DNA of 64,000 nucleotides from NCBI GenBank assembly GCA_946902875.1, contig OX336336.1:1520545-1584544 (forward strand), written 5' to 3'. The notes beneath the pieces were generated by a model, which saw only the letters and a list, made by a program, of their open reading frames with translations, did not search any database and was not told the DNA's origin. Positions 21,114-28,233 of the stretch are shown here, one piece after another. Every line of letters starts with the position of its first letter. The stretch's first letter is position 1. A program made the translations under genes and the position numbers. This stretch comes from Nematopogon swammerdamellus (taxonomy: Eukaryota > Arthropoda > Insecta > Lepidoptera > Adelidae).

Positions 21114-23120
21114 AACTTATAACACCCCTCCGTTTTTTTCGTCGGGGGTTAAAAATAAAAACTAACAGCAGTTGAGTGCTTCATTTTCTTTTAAAAAGTT
21201 CGCTAGTTTACGCCCTTTCCAATGGTATACCACATGTCATACAAATCATTCACTATGTGGCCAAAATTAGGCGCAGAGACAGAACAGAACGACAAAATTA
21301 GGGATAATTTGCAACAGTGCCCGCGCGACCGGTACATGTTCTAAATTTGAAAATGCTCTTGAAAACGCTCTCAATACGGGAAGCGACCACCGAAGTGCCC
21401 GTGTTGTCGTTATGTTCTGTCCCTGTGCCTAATTTTGACCACATAGTGAATTATTTGTATGACATGTGGTATACCGTTGGAAAGGGCGTAAACTAGCAAA
21501 CTTTTTAAAAGAAAATGAAGCACTCAATTGCTGTTAGTTTTTTTTTAATGAATTAAGAAATTAAGATTCTGTCACATTTTTACTCGTTCTCGGGACTTTG
21601 GGAGGTCATAAAACCTTTTCATGGTATTAACTTTATCAAATAATATTTTTTCTAAAACAAGGATATATCGTAAAATTCAATATATTTTATTTTGTGCTGA
21701 TACAATCATAAGCAAAAAAGTTACAAGGGTTTATAGCTGGGATTTTGGTAATTTTCAAAAATAAAGAAAAAAAATCGTATCTCGATACCACGTGACATCT
21801 GACAAAAGGTGGCATGGGTCAAAACGATGCAAATGACCCCACTTACCTACAAAAAAAAAATTGTCGGTTCATGTGCCGAACACTCTGTATATTAACCACA
21901 TACACCATGCCGACAATATTCTGATTATGTACCACAATAGTACACACACAGCAATAGCCCACTATTTAGTAGCGATTGTAGAAGCGACAGCGTCCAGCAG
22001 TAGACGGATACGGGATGATGATGATGACGATAACTTCCTTCTCTCAGCCGACCGGAACGCTTCGGTGACGAATGAATATATTGTGAGCAGGTCTGCTGAG
22101 TCGGGTGCTGTCGCACAAGTGGCTGTTCCCGTTGAGTCGGCTCAGCTACTGCGCGTACCTGGTGCATCCGCTCGTCGTTAGAGTTGTCCTGCTCTCCGCC
22201 GACTGGTTGTGAGGAACGCTTCGGTGACGAATGAATATATTGTGAGCAGGTCTGCTGAGTCGGGTGCTGTCGCACAAGTGGCTGTTCCCGCTGAGTCGGC
22301 TCAGCTACTGCGCGTACCTGGTGCATCCGCTCGTCGTTAGAGTTGTCCTGCTCTCCGCCGACACACCCACGCATCTCGACGCTGGCTTGGCGGTAAGATT
22401 GCGGACTTCGATATTTTTTTATTGAAATCGCGGCTTGTGGCGCCGAAACATCCATAAGATGTCTAACGACGGAAATGGACATTCGGTCGCACGCAGGGGT
22501 TGCGAACGCTATGCCGGCCTGACAGGCGCCTATTCACGACCCCCTCGAACGATCGAGATCGTACTTGGGGGGAAATATATGGTTGGATAGTCGCCCGTCC
22601 AAAAGAGTGATTCTCCAAATTATCATAATTTGTTGTAAAAAGGAGGATGATATAACAGTTGTTGATGGAGTGTGGTCAGAACGAGGAATTGCAGGCGTCA
22701 CTTAGGGTGGAAATACTCAATTTGTTTTTTTGGTATACCTACTTAAAATGTTGGCGAGCCCAAGTGAGAGGGATTTAGTAATTGTGTTGAATTTCGTTGA
22801 GCGTTCTCTAAGTGATATTGAAGAAGAGTACTATGGGGCCGATATTAAGAAATAATAAAATTGTTAAAAGCCCTAAAAATAATAATTGGAAAAAGCCTGA
22901 CGTGCCCATTGTGCTTAGAGTACACTTAGCGCCACCGGGCTACCTACGGAGGCTGAAAAAAGTGTAATTATAATAATGGAGTGAATGTTTCCAGATGGTG
23001 CACTACGTAGGTCTGAGTGCTCTCTCCCTCCTCGCCGCGCTCACTCTCGCACTGCTGGTGGAGACGCCTTTCTCCTGCCTCCTGCGCCGGGCGCTGCACT
23101 GCGACACCTCCGCCACTTGA
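8164..23120 (+). CDS. Gene A: NRF-6-like multipass acyltransferase-3 family protein (12 exons, 5' end missing)
   Basis: Joined exons: 8164-8249, 9686-9782, 11399-11541, 13294-14236, 14321-14408, 14677-14805, 15280-15445, 16860-17035, 17652-17781, 19230-19404, 22250-22392, 22995-23120. All borders are AG/GT and the reading frame is kept across every junction, giving about 800 residues plus an unseen N-terminus. Order: NRF domain (residues about 1-160, with GLCLPAVC), a membrane helix (about 171-195), a long hydrophilic insert (about 197-365), then the acyltransferase-3 block with VHGLKVISVFWIINTH, SGLLSAHHYF, YWWRNVLYINTFY, WSWYLSADTQ, PWTRLGPYLVG, VYSSLSHTLW and SRLSYCAYLVHP. Family members (C. 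elegans nrf-6, Drosophila drop dead) are multipass membrane proteins linked to lipid or small-molecule handling in epithelia; the exact substrate is unknown. The start exon with signal peptide was not found. It is a paralogue of, and convergent with, gene B. Confidence 0.85.
8445..8670 (-). repeat. SINE S1 copy, diverged, minus strand
   Basis: tRNA-like head on the minus strand (GGCCGATTGGTCTGGGCGTC, TTCGAATCCAACGGGCG) followed by CCAATGAG and the TTACGTGCATACCTTC body. Confidence 0.7.
8676..9600. repeat. Cluster of 'GGCCAAGTGCGAGTCG ... GGAACCCTAA' repeat copies in both directions
   Basis: 8690-9035 is one copy (minus) and 9045-9595 at least one more (plus), with CTTAGTAATAGG, CAGACAGACAGACGG and GGATACGGAACCCTAAA. 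Lies in the intron between gene A exons 1 and 2. Confidence 0.75.
9686..9782 (+). CDS. Gene A exon 2
   Basis: Starts after TTCGCAG and ends TACG|GTATTG, 97 nt, phase 0 in and phase 1 out. Hydrophilic stretch with TTLEELRQGDYFSTIQRQQ. Gene B has no clear counterpart as a separate exon, so this is an added or strongly diverged piece of the extracellular NRF region. Support comes from open frame, splice sites and phase only, not from a family motif. Confidence 0.62.
9910..10290 (+). mobile_element. SINE S2 (tRNA/5S-like), nearly complete
   Basis: Head TCGGTAGCTCAGTGTTGCGG, then GAGCGCAGTCAGTATTTGGA and TGAGTGACCGCTCGACCGTC, body with CACGTAAAACTGTAGG and GACATCACGCATGTGATG, ending in TTCCATAAAAAAAAA. 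Confidence 0.82.
10291..10720 (-). mobile_element. SINE S3 (tRNA-derived), minus strand
   Basis: Minus strand at 10500-10435 reads GTGGCTCAATGGTAAGAGTG and GGGTTCGAATCCCTC: A and B boxes of a tRNA. The same about 430-bp unit recurs at 48045-48500, again directly after an S2 3' end. Confidence 0.78.
10985..11110 (-). repeat. LINE 3' tail fragment, minus strand
   Basis: GCGCGGCATATGGCATCG..ACCTACAAGTGGATGTCTCA..GCCCATGGACATTC; related to 15000-15112 (+) and 31340-31690 (-). Confidence 0.6.
11178..11335. mobile_element. Near-perfect palindromic element
   Basis: Arms of about 70 bp (CTCGGCCCGCACTTCCTCAC ... GCTGACGCCTAGC and its complement) around a short TTGGAGGAAAT centre. GC-rich. Intron before gene A exon 3. 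Confidence 0.85.
11399..11541 (+). CDS. Gene A exon 3: NRF domain
   Basis: 143 nt between CTATGCAG and CAA|GTCAGT. Encodes NTPPYRLTFSAILAQLNIT and ends KATMYQ, which lines up with gene B exon 2 (GPPFRTAFYMLKLQLNSTIK). Both end in phase 0 right before the GLCLP block. A 158-bp palindromic element ends about 63 bp upstream, and another begins 47 bp downstream, so this exon is boxed in by foldback DNA. Confidence 0.72.
11588..11829. mobile_element. Foldback element (about 240 bp)
   Basis: Ends AGTGTTTTCATTTTACGAAG and its complement; inner arms CGCGCGGAGCTCAGTA / TACTGAGCTCCGCGCG. Just downstream of gene A exon 3. Confidence 0.82.
11830..12174. other. AT-rich intronic stretch
   Basis: Contains TATATATATATATACA and other simple sequence. 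No exon is supported. Confidence 0.45.
12175..12480 (-). repeat. 'ACCGTGTGGGGCCGGTAC' family repeat, minus strand
   Basis: ATCCCGACAATCGGGGTAAG, GCATGACTCGGTGGAAG and AGAGGTGGTTACCCTGTCGC match the 4505-4835 copy in reverse. Confidence 0.78.
12481..13293. other. Intron of gene A before exon 4; no feature beyond one repeat piece
   Basis: 12822-12950 shares CCGGTGTGTTAGCGGCAGG and TCAATGTTCTATTTCCGCGT with 40044-40195. The rest is AT-rich without visible structure. Confidence 0.45.
13294..14236 (+). CDS. Gene A exon 4: NRF end, first membrane helix, long insert and acyltransferase start
   Basis: Very long exon of 943 nt (TTTTTCAG|...GGCAG|GTATGC). It encodes ILMGLCLPAVCTASDI (end of the NRF domain), the hydrophobic run ILLLFVILLVLLVIFATMI, then about 165 hydrophilic residues including an Asn-rich patch (INNINNANNVN) and a CRRCGRYRKQC cluster, and finally RSLLLSFSLNISARKIFNI and VHGLKVISVFWIINTH. 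In gene B the same span is cut into three exons and lacks most of the insert. The His in NTH matches the conserved acyltransferase-3 His; the usual Arg after HGL is Lys here. Confidence 0.88.
14321..14408 (+). CDS. Gene A exon 5
   Basis: 88 nt between ACTTCAG and ATCAG|GTAAAT. Encodes NGGDSGKGSNIYKTLASGTY and PFDTLFLIS, equivalent to the end of gene B exon 5 (VSAVYSVDTFFCLG). The intron before it (84 nt) is absent in gene B. Confidence 0.82.
14677..14805 (+). CDS. Gene A exon 6
   Basis: 129 nt between GATTTCAG and GTGAG|GTATCT. Encodes SGLLSAHHYFCLKNRYSTKE and LVNFSGVFGQILQFVCFVTNRA, matching gene B exon 6 (GGLLVSFLYFRTN ... GVLQFLGLIGYR). A membrane-spanning piece plus loop. Confidence 0.85.
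14825..15112. repeat. SINE S2 3' part (minus) followed by a LINE 3' tail (plus)
   Basis: 14825-14990: TTTTTTTATGGAAACTGACA..ATCCGTGATGTCAGCCCATA, reverse of the S2 end. 14995-15112: CTCCTGTCAGGCCGGCATGA..ATGTCCATGGACATCGTAAG..CCATAAAAAAAGG, a LINE tail with poly(A). Both are in the intron between exons 6 and 7. Confidence 0.75.
15280..15445 (+). CDS. Gene A exon 7
   Basis: 166 nt between TTTCAG and GAGAGG|GTTTGT. Encodes RMLPAYMLVIFATAAMS and CDQYWWRNVLYINTFYSA, the family signature around Cys and Trp-Trp-Arg-Asn. Gene B exon 7 has exactly the same length and phase. Confidence 0.9.
15535..15715 (-). repeat. SINE S1 body, diverged
   Basis: GGGGAATTCCCTCTGAATTC, GGAGAGAACACAGATGAGG and ATGAGCCTACCACT are changed versions of the S1 body. 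Intron after exon 7. Confidence 0.6.
16078..16620. mobile_element. Foldback element plus an attached dispersed repeat
   Basis: 16078-16472 has arms TATAAGGTGCTTCGTTATTT / AAATAACGAAGCACCTTATA with GGGAGGGTTACAT conserved inside. It is followed by TTGGTTTCTCGGAAACGGCT..GATGAAATTTTGTATTT (16473-16590), which recurs at 40930-41045. Confidence 0.75.
16681..16832 (+). pseudogene. Broken duplicate of gene A exon 8
   Basis: Near-copy of exon 8 lying 179 bp upstream of it, including its own TGTGTTGCAG acceptor. In the frame set by exon 7 the fourth codon is TGA where exon 8 has TGG (VQ-stop-SWY versus AQWSWY). The last part of the exon is replaced: the sequence leaves the match after ACTGACTCCGCACTCGA, where GTAAAG could act as a donor. 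Using this copy would end the protein early, so it is probably dead or a poison exon. Confidence 0.85.
16860..17035 (+). CDS. Gene A exon 8
   Basis: 176 nt between TGTTGCAG and GACAC|GTGAGT. Encodes CAQWSWYLSADTQLHLVGVL and the following membrane helix. Together with exon 9 it makes 306 nt, the same total as gene B exons 8 and 9, but the intron lies 96 nt further downstream. Much more GC-rich than its surroundings. Confidence 0.88.
17074..17515. mobile_element. hAT-type MITE with 8-bp target duplication
   Basis: Inverted ends TAGGGTTAC / GTAACCCTA, 442 bp, flanked on both sides by the direct repeat CACATGGT (17066-17073 and 17516-17523). An 8-bp duplication and a YAGGG end are typical of hAT. 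Non-coding. In gene A intron 8. Confidence 0.85.
17652..17781 (+). CDS. Gene A exon 9
   Basis: 130 nt between ATTACAG and TGCAGG|GTATGT. Encodes RPWTRLGPYLVGLFSGWLL, the strongly conserved block seen in gene B as KPWTRLGPYLVGLITGWIL. Loop plus membrane helix. Confidence 0.9.
17815..18290. repeat. SINE S1 3' piece, SINE S2 3' part (minus) and CCGGTAC repeat piece
   Basis: 17815-17942: S1 (GCTGTGTTCTCCTCTAGTC, TCGGAGCATGTGCCTGG). 17943-18180: S2 reversed (TATGGAAACTGACACGG). 18190-18290: reversed ACCGTGTGGGGCCGGTAC repeat (CCGGCCCCACACGGTAC). The join of S2 with the CCGGTAC repeat is also seen at 62225-62710. Confidence 0.72.
18355..18690 (+). mobile_element. Jockey-like LINE: RT protein C-terminus and 3' tail
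   Basis: Reads HRFSKSFLCRATPVWNCLPA, SVFPEFFNLGVFKRRINGL then stop at 18605-18607, the C-terminal pattern of jockey-clade reverse transcriptase proteins (compare SKSFLCRTAKVWNGLP at 50620). Tail GGCCACCCATGCTGGTGTAC..AAAAAAA. 5'-truncated, in gene A intron 9. Confidence 0.78.
18755..19145 (-). mobile_element. SINE S1, complete copy
   Basis: Minus-strand head GGTGGCCGAGTGGTTTAGGC and GAGGTTCGAATCCGGTCGGC resemble a Ser/Leu-type tRNA with a long variable arm. Body includes CGGTGTAAAACTGTAGGTC and ends near GGTCGGAGCATACCC. Confidence 0.85.
19230..19404 (+). CDS. Gene A exon 10
   Basis: 175 nt between GTTTCAG and GGAG|GTCTGT. Encodes two membrane helices around YGSLVYSSLSHTLWSLAVAW and ends at TGYG. 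Gene B exon 10 has the same length, phase and core (VYSSLSHTLW). Confidence 0.9.
19440..20039. other. Intron with diverged SINE S2 piece and LINE tail
   Basis: 19480-19560 looks like a worn S2 end (TCATGGTTGTCTACATCATC). 19840-19970 (GTAAGGGATAAGTCCGCC, TTTCTGTAAAATGTTTTTGG) is found reversed at 40640-40760. No exon. Confidence 0.45.
20040..20180 (+). mobile_element. RTE-like LINE 3' coding remnant
   Basis: GRRPKKITGCRWMRRAEERV and WWRALKEAYY match the short C-terminal tail common in lepidopteran RTE-type elements ('GRPPKRW...W.R.A.DR..W..L.EAY'). Same tail at 46610-46870. Confidence 0.7.
20388..21888. mobile_element. Large foldback element with a nested repeat
   Basis: Arms of about 400 bp: 20388-20660 plus 21160-21300 pair with 21410-21890. 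Left arm features CACGTGGTATCGAGATACGA and TTCCCGAGAACGAGTAAAAA; inner part TATACCACATGTCATACAAAT. The left arm is broken by a 0.5-kb insertion (20660-21158). One arm recurs at 43927-44226. Lies in gene A intron 10. Confidence 0.87.
20660..21158. mobile_element. (CA)n-containing repeat with internal inverted arms, nested
   Basis: Inner palindrome GACTCTTAAAAAGTCAAAAA ... GACTTTTTAAGAGTC, then AAATCGGTCCATCCGTTTGG, (CA)n and TTATAACACCCCTCCGTTTT, ending GTCGGGGGTTAAAAA. Other copies: 51110-51390, 51940-52390 (reversed) and 52515-52840. Confidence 0.85.
22091..22203 (+). pseudogene. Truncated duplicate of gene A exon 11
   Basis: A 159-bp direct duplication (22054-22212 versus 22213-22371) covers the acceptor and the first about 113 nt of exon 11. 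I see one mismatch in the exon part (TTG versus CTG in the FPLSRLSY motif). This copy lacks the THLDAGLA end and its donor: it runs into TGG TTG TGA. It could be spliced in only by a cryptic donor, so it is probably non-functional. Confidence 0.85.
22250..22392 (+). CDS. Gene A exon 11
   Basis: 143 nt between GTGAGCAG and TTGGCG|GTAAGA. Encodes WLFPLSRLSYCAYLVHPLVV and ends DTPTHLDAGLA. Same length and phase as gene B exon 11. The downstream copy of the duplication was chosen because only it has a proper donor and joins exon 12 in frame. Confidence 0.88.
22395..22640 (-). repeat. LINE 3' tail, minus strand
   Basis: CATCCATAAGATGTCTAACG, TGCCGGCCTGACAGGCGCC and a T-run at 22414 (poly(A) on the minus strand). 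Related to 31340-31690. The protein frame is decayed. Confidence 0.7.
22995..23120 (+). CDS. Gene A exon 12 (last, with stop)
   Basis: Starts after TTTCCAG and ends at TGA 23118-23120. Encodes the last membrane helix: HYVGLSALSLLAALTLALLV, then ETPFSCLLRRALHCDTSAT. The family pattern 'FE.P...L' appears as VETPFSCLL. A 10-bp minisatellite begins within 20 bases of the stop codon. Confidence 0.88.
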   Translation: MVHYVGLSALSLLAALTLALLVETPFSCLLRRALHCDTSAT

Positions 23121-23136
23121 AATTACCTGTACGCTG

Positions 23137-23572
23137 AACGACAACTGGCCACAATTGGCGACAACTAGCGACAACTGACGACAACTAGCTGCAACCGGCG
23201 ACAACTAGCGACAATAAGCGACAATTAGCGACAACTGGTTCGGATTCCACGTAAAACTGTAGGTCCCTTCCCTTATTACCTTACTAGGTGGTAGGGTTTA
23301 TCCCTCCCGGATTGGTACCGCCGCACTGAATGAAAAGTCGGTCGAAACGGCTATGTAAATAGTTCGCGTTTTCCGTCCAGTTCAGTGTAGCCGACACGAA
23401 ATGAAGGGAAGCACTGACATGGCACCTAGTTCACCCGGTGTTGTGGGCTGACATCACGGATGTTGTAGGTGATGTAGCCAAACGTTTCAGTTTCCATACA
23501 AAAAAAACTGGCGACAACTAGCAACAATTAGCGACAAATAGTGACAACTGGCGACAACTAGCGACTACACTT
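23137..23572 (+). repeat. 10-bp minisatellite (CGACAACTAG-like) split by a SINE, in the gene A 3' region
   Basis: Imperfect 10-bp units of the type GCGACAACTA run from about 23137 to 23240 and resume from about 23508 to 23572. Between them sits a 3' piece of the 5S/tRNA-type SINE (about 23228-23505). The array came first and the SINE inserted into it. It is probably part of the gene A 3' untranslated region. Confidence 0.8.
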
Positions 23573-24385
23573 TGTCGAGTAAACGTAGCCATATACATAT
23601 ATCAAGTTGCTGTACATATGACTACATTTTCATAATGCACGGACTGAAAATATAAAAACAAAATTTAAAACTGGGCAGGGAAGGACTGTCGCCACCGTTC
23701 TAAAAGACTACAAAGATGACCTTACTTAATCTCCATTTAATGTTATTGAAATCGAATAATTTAATATTTTTTTAATAATTTTACCAATGTTTAAAAATTG
23801 TTAGCGATTGATTACGAATCTCTAAAAAGGCTCATACATTTTGTGATCATATTGATTAGGTATTGAAAATTATCATATTTTCGAATGGTAAGTCTGTAGC
23901 CAAACACGCATTGAAATATACATACAGACATATGCGAATAATAAAAGGCGAAATTGAATCCCTACCTGAATATCGTGTAAGTACTACATATTTCTTTAAT
24001 GATACTTTTCTTAGTTTCTTCATAAGAGGCATATTTTTAGTTCGTAAGTACCTGAATAAATGGGTAAATTGGACTTCTTATAATTTTTTTTATATTTTTA
24101 ATTATTGTCAAATTCGTAATAATTTCGTAGTCTATAAAAATAAACAAATATTAATATAAAAAAGGTTTTATTGCGTACTTTCTATTTATACAAATTGAGC
24201 CTTAATAATATATGTACATTTTGCTTCGAACAAACACAAATTTAACTATACTTACAAAATCACATGCTAGCGTCAAAATATCCATAATATATTCTTACAT
24301 TACCTACATGCGACACCACCAAAATTACAAACTGTCGGTACTGAAAAGTAACATGTTCATTCATTTCAGAATTTTTGATTTGGCT
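23573..24385. other. AT-rich intergenic stretch after gene A
   Basis: AATAAA at 24139-24144 is the first clear poly(A)-signal match I noted beyond gene A, about 1 kb after its stop, so it is only a weak candidate. The open frame 23863-24159 is AT-driven and shows no motif. Confidence 0.4.
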
Positions 24386-24389
24386 TTGA

Positions 24390-24600
24390 ATTTGGTCCTT
24401 GTAGATGTATTCTCTCCTCGGTGCGTGGCAGCATATCATTGCTATGCAGAAGAAACAGCGTGGGAGACAACACAGATCCCTGTGGTACACCGGCATTCAC
24501 TGGCATGGCGTCCGACGATCAGCCGTCCACGAGGACCTGAATACAATGCCCATGTAGGAAGTCGGTGACCCAGTCACAAAGCCCAGAGAGTATAAATATT
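24390..24600 (-). mobile_element. Jockey-like LINE reverse transcriptase fragment
   Basis: Minus strand reads LCDWVTDFLHGHCIQVLVDG, a stop, then DAMPVNAGVPQGSVLSPTLF and LLHSNDML. NAGVPQGSVLSP is a reverse-transcriptase core motif. Short, broken by a stop, and 5' and 3' truncated. Confidence 0.85.
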
Positions 24601-25029
24601 TTTGTCTACCATGAACATTAACATTACCTACTGAGTAAATTTGTCTTGCCATAAGCCAAGTCTAACTTCACTACAGACAAATCGATCAGAATTCAGTTTA
24701 AAGTTCTACATAATAGCTGAAGATTATGTAGCAGATTCGACCTAATGAAGATTCATAAACAAATCAAATACATAAACATAACTGGTCGTTGTATACTCGC
24801 CACTGTTCTAAAATTCCGGCAAAATGGTAAGCGACCTGCCTCCCTACCTACCAACAGTATTCAACTACTGCGACGCAATTACGTTAAGAGCATTGGACAT
24901 CCGTGTCTAATGAAACCCCTACCTGAAATGACTAATATTTTTTTTAAGAAACAAATTTGTTTTTGACTTAACTATTGAAGCGGTGCGAGCAGATTAAAAC
25001 GTATTTAGTAAAAAAACACGCCGTTTGAG
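24601..25029. other. Intergenic stretch, nothing recognised
   Basis: AT-rich; the open frame 24745-24966 shows no motif. Confidence 0.35.
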
Positions 25030-25265
25030 GCAGGTACTTGAAAAGAATAGCCCTACTGCATCTCTCCCTGTACATGTCGTAAAAGGCGCCTTAGGTATAA
25101 GGACAAGATGCGTCCTTCCACCGAGTCATGCAGCAGGTGGGTCTTCGTGCCTCACTTGCTGCTTGATACATACTTATCTTGTCCTAAAACTTTGCTTAAT
25201 TAACGCAACACCGACTACTCTGCTTATCCCGATTTTCGGGATACAGCGCGTGGTGTGTACACAAG
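25030..25265 (+). repeat. 'CCGGTAC' family repeat
   Basis: CCCTACTGCATCTCTCCCTG, GAGTCATGCAGCAGGTGGGT and GACTACTCTGCTTATCCCGA match the 4505-4835 copy. Confidence 0.78.
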
Positions 25266-25319
25266 AAACACTCTACAGAAATACATTTGGACTCCTATGA
25301 ATGTTTACATTAATGGGTA

Positions 25320-26110
25320 AAGGCTTATAATGGCCGACGGCGACGTGACGTTTCGGACTGGCGCGTGCGTCCGTGCCGTCCTCCTTCTACCCTCAGCTGC
25401 ATCCGCAATCATCTCATCTACTCACAGCTGACCGACAGTGTGCTGTCTATCTCATTCATAGCTCATCCGGGCACTCGCCCAGCAAGGGACTGCACGCGCC
25501 ATGAGCCAGTTCGAAACGTCGCCGTTGGCCAAAACATGGCCAAAATGACCGCGATTATACTTGAGCTTTGAGCTTTGTCTTGCGAGAAGAGGTGTTTTGG
25601 GTGTGTCTGACTGACTGCAGCCCCGAACAGTTGGTCACAGTCATCCATGTCGGTTCTCTTCAGGGTGTCTCAGGATAGGGTTTCCTAACTTCAGGGTTAG
25701 AAAAGGGGTCCATATTTGAAGACGAAAAGCTCTAAAACTTTTTCCCAGATTCGTTCATTTTATAGTGCTTTTTGGTGAAAATCGTTTCATCTAGTTCGGT
25801 TAATGCCCACCTTTATTAAATAAAAATAAATTACTTACTTACATGCTTTAATAGTAGAATTGTGACTGCATGTAGGTAAATTTCAAACAATTAAATGACA
25901 TTAAGAGAAACGGACTAGGTCACGCGTCCGCAGTCCCTAGACCTAGACAGCACTGTTGCCAAATCTCACTGTCCATCCAGTTTTTATTACAATTTTAAAT
26001 TTTTGTATGAAACAAAAATACGGAATTTCGAATTGAGTGATATCCTTCTAATAATGAATACTTTCTATTCCTGAAGTTTCTCAAGCCTATCTTGAAACAC
26101 CCTGTTTAAA
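25320..26110. repeat. Dispersed repeat pieces
   Basis: 25562-25745 repeats 268-420. 26050-26105 (GAAGTTTCTCAAGCCTATCT) recurs at about 1880-1915 and 9855. 25320-25530 is GC-richer with the direct words ACGTGACGTTTCGGACTGG and GTTCGAAACGTCGCCG; not assigned. Confidence 0.5.
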
Positions 26111-26234
26111 CAAGCCTTTGCCCAGCAACACTTACAGTACATACAGTAAACCGAATGTAAAATAGTAGGTAGATCGACAATAGCGGTTCGAAAAAGGGAC
26201 CCGCTAAATGAAGGCATAAATCAGCAATATGCCT

Positions 26235-26465
26235 TCACTAGCTGTGCCCGCGGCTCCGCCCGCTCTCATATTTCACTTCACTGCTAACCTCATAAGCCAT
26301 TTAGCGTGATAGTAAGTATCCTATAGTTGATGGGAAGAATCAAGCTATCCGTAGAATTTTGTTTTATTAAAATCGGTTCAGTGGTTCTCGAGTTATAAGC
26401 GGACAGACAGACAGACATACACTCAGACAGAAAGCAGACGTTGGATTTTATTATAGGTAAGGATG
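26235..26465 (+). repeat. 'CCCGCGGCTCCGCCCGC' dispersed repeat
   Basis: Full copy from GCTGTGCCCGCGGCTCCGCC to GACGTTGGATTTTATTATAG. Confidence 0.82.
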
Positions 26466-27263
26466 CACTCTCAGTCGCATAGACTAATATTGTATGGCTC
26501 AGTCGCTTAGTGACTGCGCCAGTCGTGTGACGTGCGTGAAACGATACGATACCGAAGTGCGCACTTAAAAATTAAACAACTATACAATTGAAACGCAAAA
26601 CGCTGTATCCATTTTAGGATTACTCTCTTGATATCTGAAAATATGTATCTTTCTATGTATAAATGTTGACTCGGGGACACTTTTTTTCCTTATGATTTTG
26701 TATGAGAATATTTATCTACCAACTATTATCTAAGTGCGGCAGAGTAAATTAGGACTAAAATATACATGCTCATTATTTGAATATGAGAGTAGACTATATT
26801 AAACACGTCATCACTATTATTTTCTAATATTTATTTTCATTGATGTAGCCTCATAGTCAAGCAAGTCACATTAATTCAGTGCATTTGTGTTGACGTAATT
26901 AATGCCAAATTTTAAACCTTGAAATAGAACTGGTACACTGTCACAAAATTTTCACTTACAGCTATAAAAACTACAACGACAATCACAAAACATGATTTTG
27001 GTCACTATTAAATAAGTTATTAAGTAAAAAAAAGTCTTATCGGAAAGTTCTGGCCTTGCGTAAAGATGTAAATTTAGTAAATAATTTACTGAGCATCGTA
27101 TACTGAGAACCGTTTTCAAATTTCTAATTTCCTTCATCGTATTGCTGTCGCTGTGGGCCGCGACATGACTGCTATGGCGGTATTCATTCATGAACCATTC
27201 ATTCTTTAGTGGTTTTAAGGCAGGTGCAAATCTAGGCCGATGAAATCAAACAAAATTTCTTCA
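26466..27263. other. Intergenic stretch, nothing recognised
   Basis: AT-rich. The minus-strand frame 26952-27191 has no motif and no splice context. Confidence 0.35.
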
Positions 27264-27484
27264 TTAGTGCCACCAGGAAGTTATGATGGGTGGGAAATAT
27301 GCGAAACTGTCTGCATTCCTAAGAAGGGAGACGTGAACTTTCGATCGAAAGCTTGTCGCTAATTTAGGTTATTAAGTCATACAATTTATCGACAAACTTT
27401 CGACCGAAAGTTCACGTCTCCCTTCTTAGGAATGCAGACAGTTTCGCACATTTCCCACGCATCATAACTTCCTGGTGGCACTAA
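27264..27484. mobile_element. Palindromic MITE (221 bp)
   Basis: Arms of about 95 bp start TTAGTGCCACCAGGAAGTTA and pair with the complement at the right end; TAGGAATGCAGACAGTTTCG is kept in both arms. Confidence 0.87.
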
Positions 27485-27939
27485 TTAATCGATCAGGAAA
27501 TTGTTATGGTCAATGCTCAGAAATTAGCCAATTTGAAATATTAGTTTGACCTAATTTACATTTTATTATACTTACCAACATAAATTCTAAATTTCGACCT
27601 GACATGAAAATGTATAGAAAAGGTCTGATGAATTGCAAATAAAATAATTGACCCTGTTGGTACTTCAGTGCTGGACGATACCATAGTGAACGGCGGCGAC
27701 GACGGTACAGTCAAGATCGCAGCACCACCATAGCCATGGACAATATGACTTATTGTCCATGATCTCTTATTGATTATTATGGTGTCTTATTGTCCATGAT
27801 CATAGCATACAGATTTTTAACTCACAAAAGTGGGTGAGCCACAATAGCGGTAGGGATCACAATGACCCCTTTTCTCGGCGCAAGCGTGAAACTTCGCAGT
27901 GGCATTTCAAATTACTTTATGAGGCAGCCGTATATTACA

Positions 27940-28204
27940 TAAGGTCTTTCATTAGTAGGTAACTTTACGCTGAGGGGAGTATGTGTATCAGATACTGATC
28001 ACGTTTCCCATACCTATTTTTTTTCGGATATCAAATGTCTACCCATCCTACTAAAATAATAGTTTATTGAACAAATTATTTCATAGCATGGGTAGGTATT
28101 TCATATCGGAAAAAAATACTTAATAGTATGGTATGGGGAACGTGATCAGTATGTGATACACATACACCCCTTAGCGTAAAGTTACCTACTAATGAAATAT
28201 CTTA
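27940..28204. mobile_element. Palindromic MITE (265 bp) at the gene B 3' end
   Basis: The arms match over almost the whole length: TTTCATTAGTAGGTAACTTT on the left, complement on the right, meeting near 28070. It lies just beyond the candidate poly(A) signal of gene B. Confidence 0.87.
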
Positions 28205-28227
28205 TAGTATGTTTTCTTCGATATTTT

Positions 28228-28233
28228 TTTATT
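28228..28233 (-). terminator. Candidate poly(A) signal of gene B
   Basis: AATAAA on the minus strand about 240 nt after the stop codon. Immediately beyond it lies a 265-bp palindromic element (27940-28204). Confidence 0.5.

Noticed and set aside
22019..22030. Run of Asp codons (GATGATGATGATGACGAT) in a frame leading into the exon 11 copy
   Set aside because: Intron sequence before the duplicated acceptor; it is a common LINE-end microsatellite and not part of gene A.
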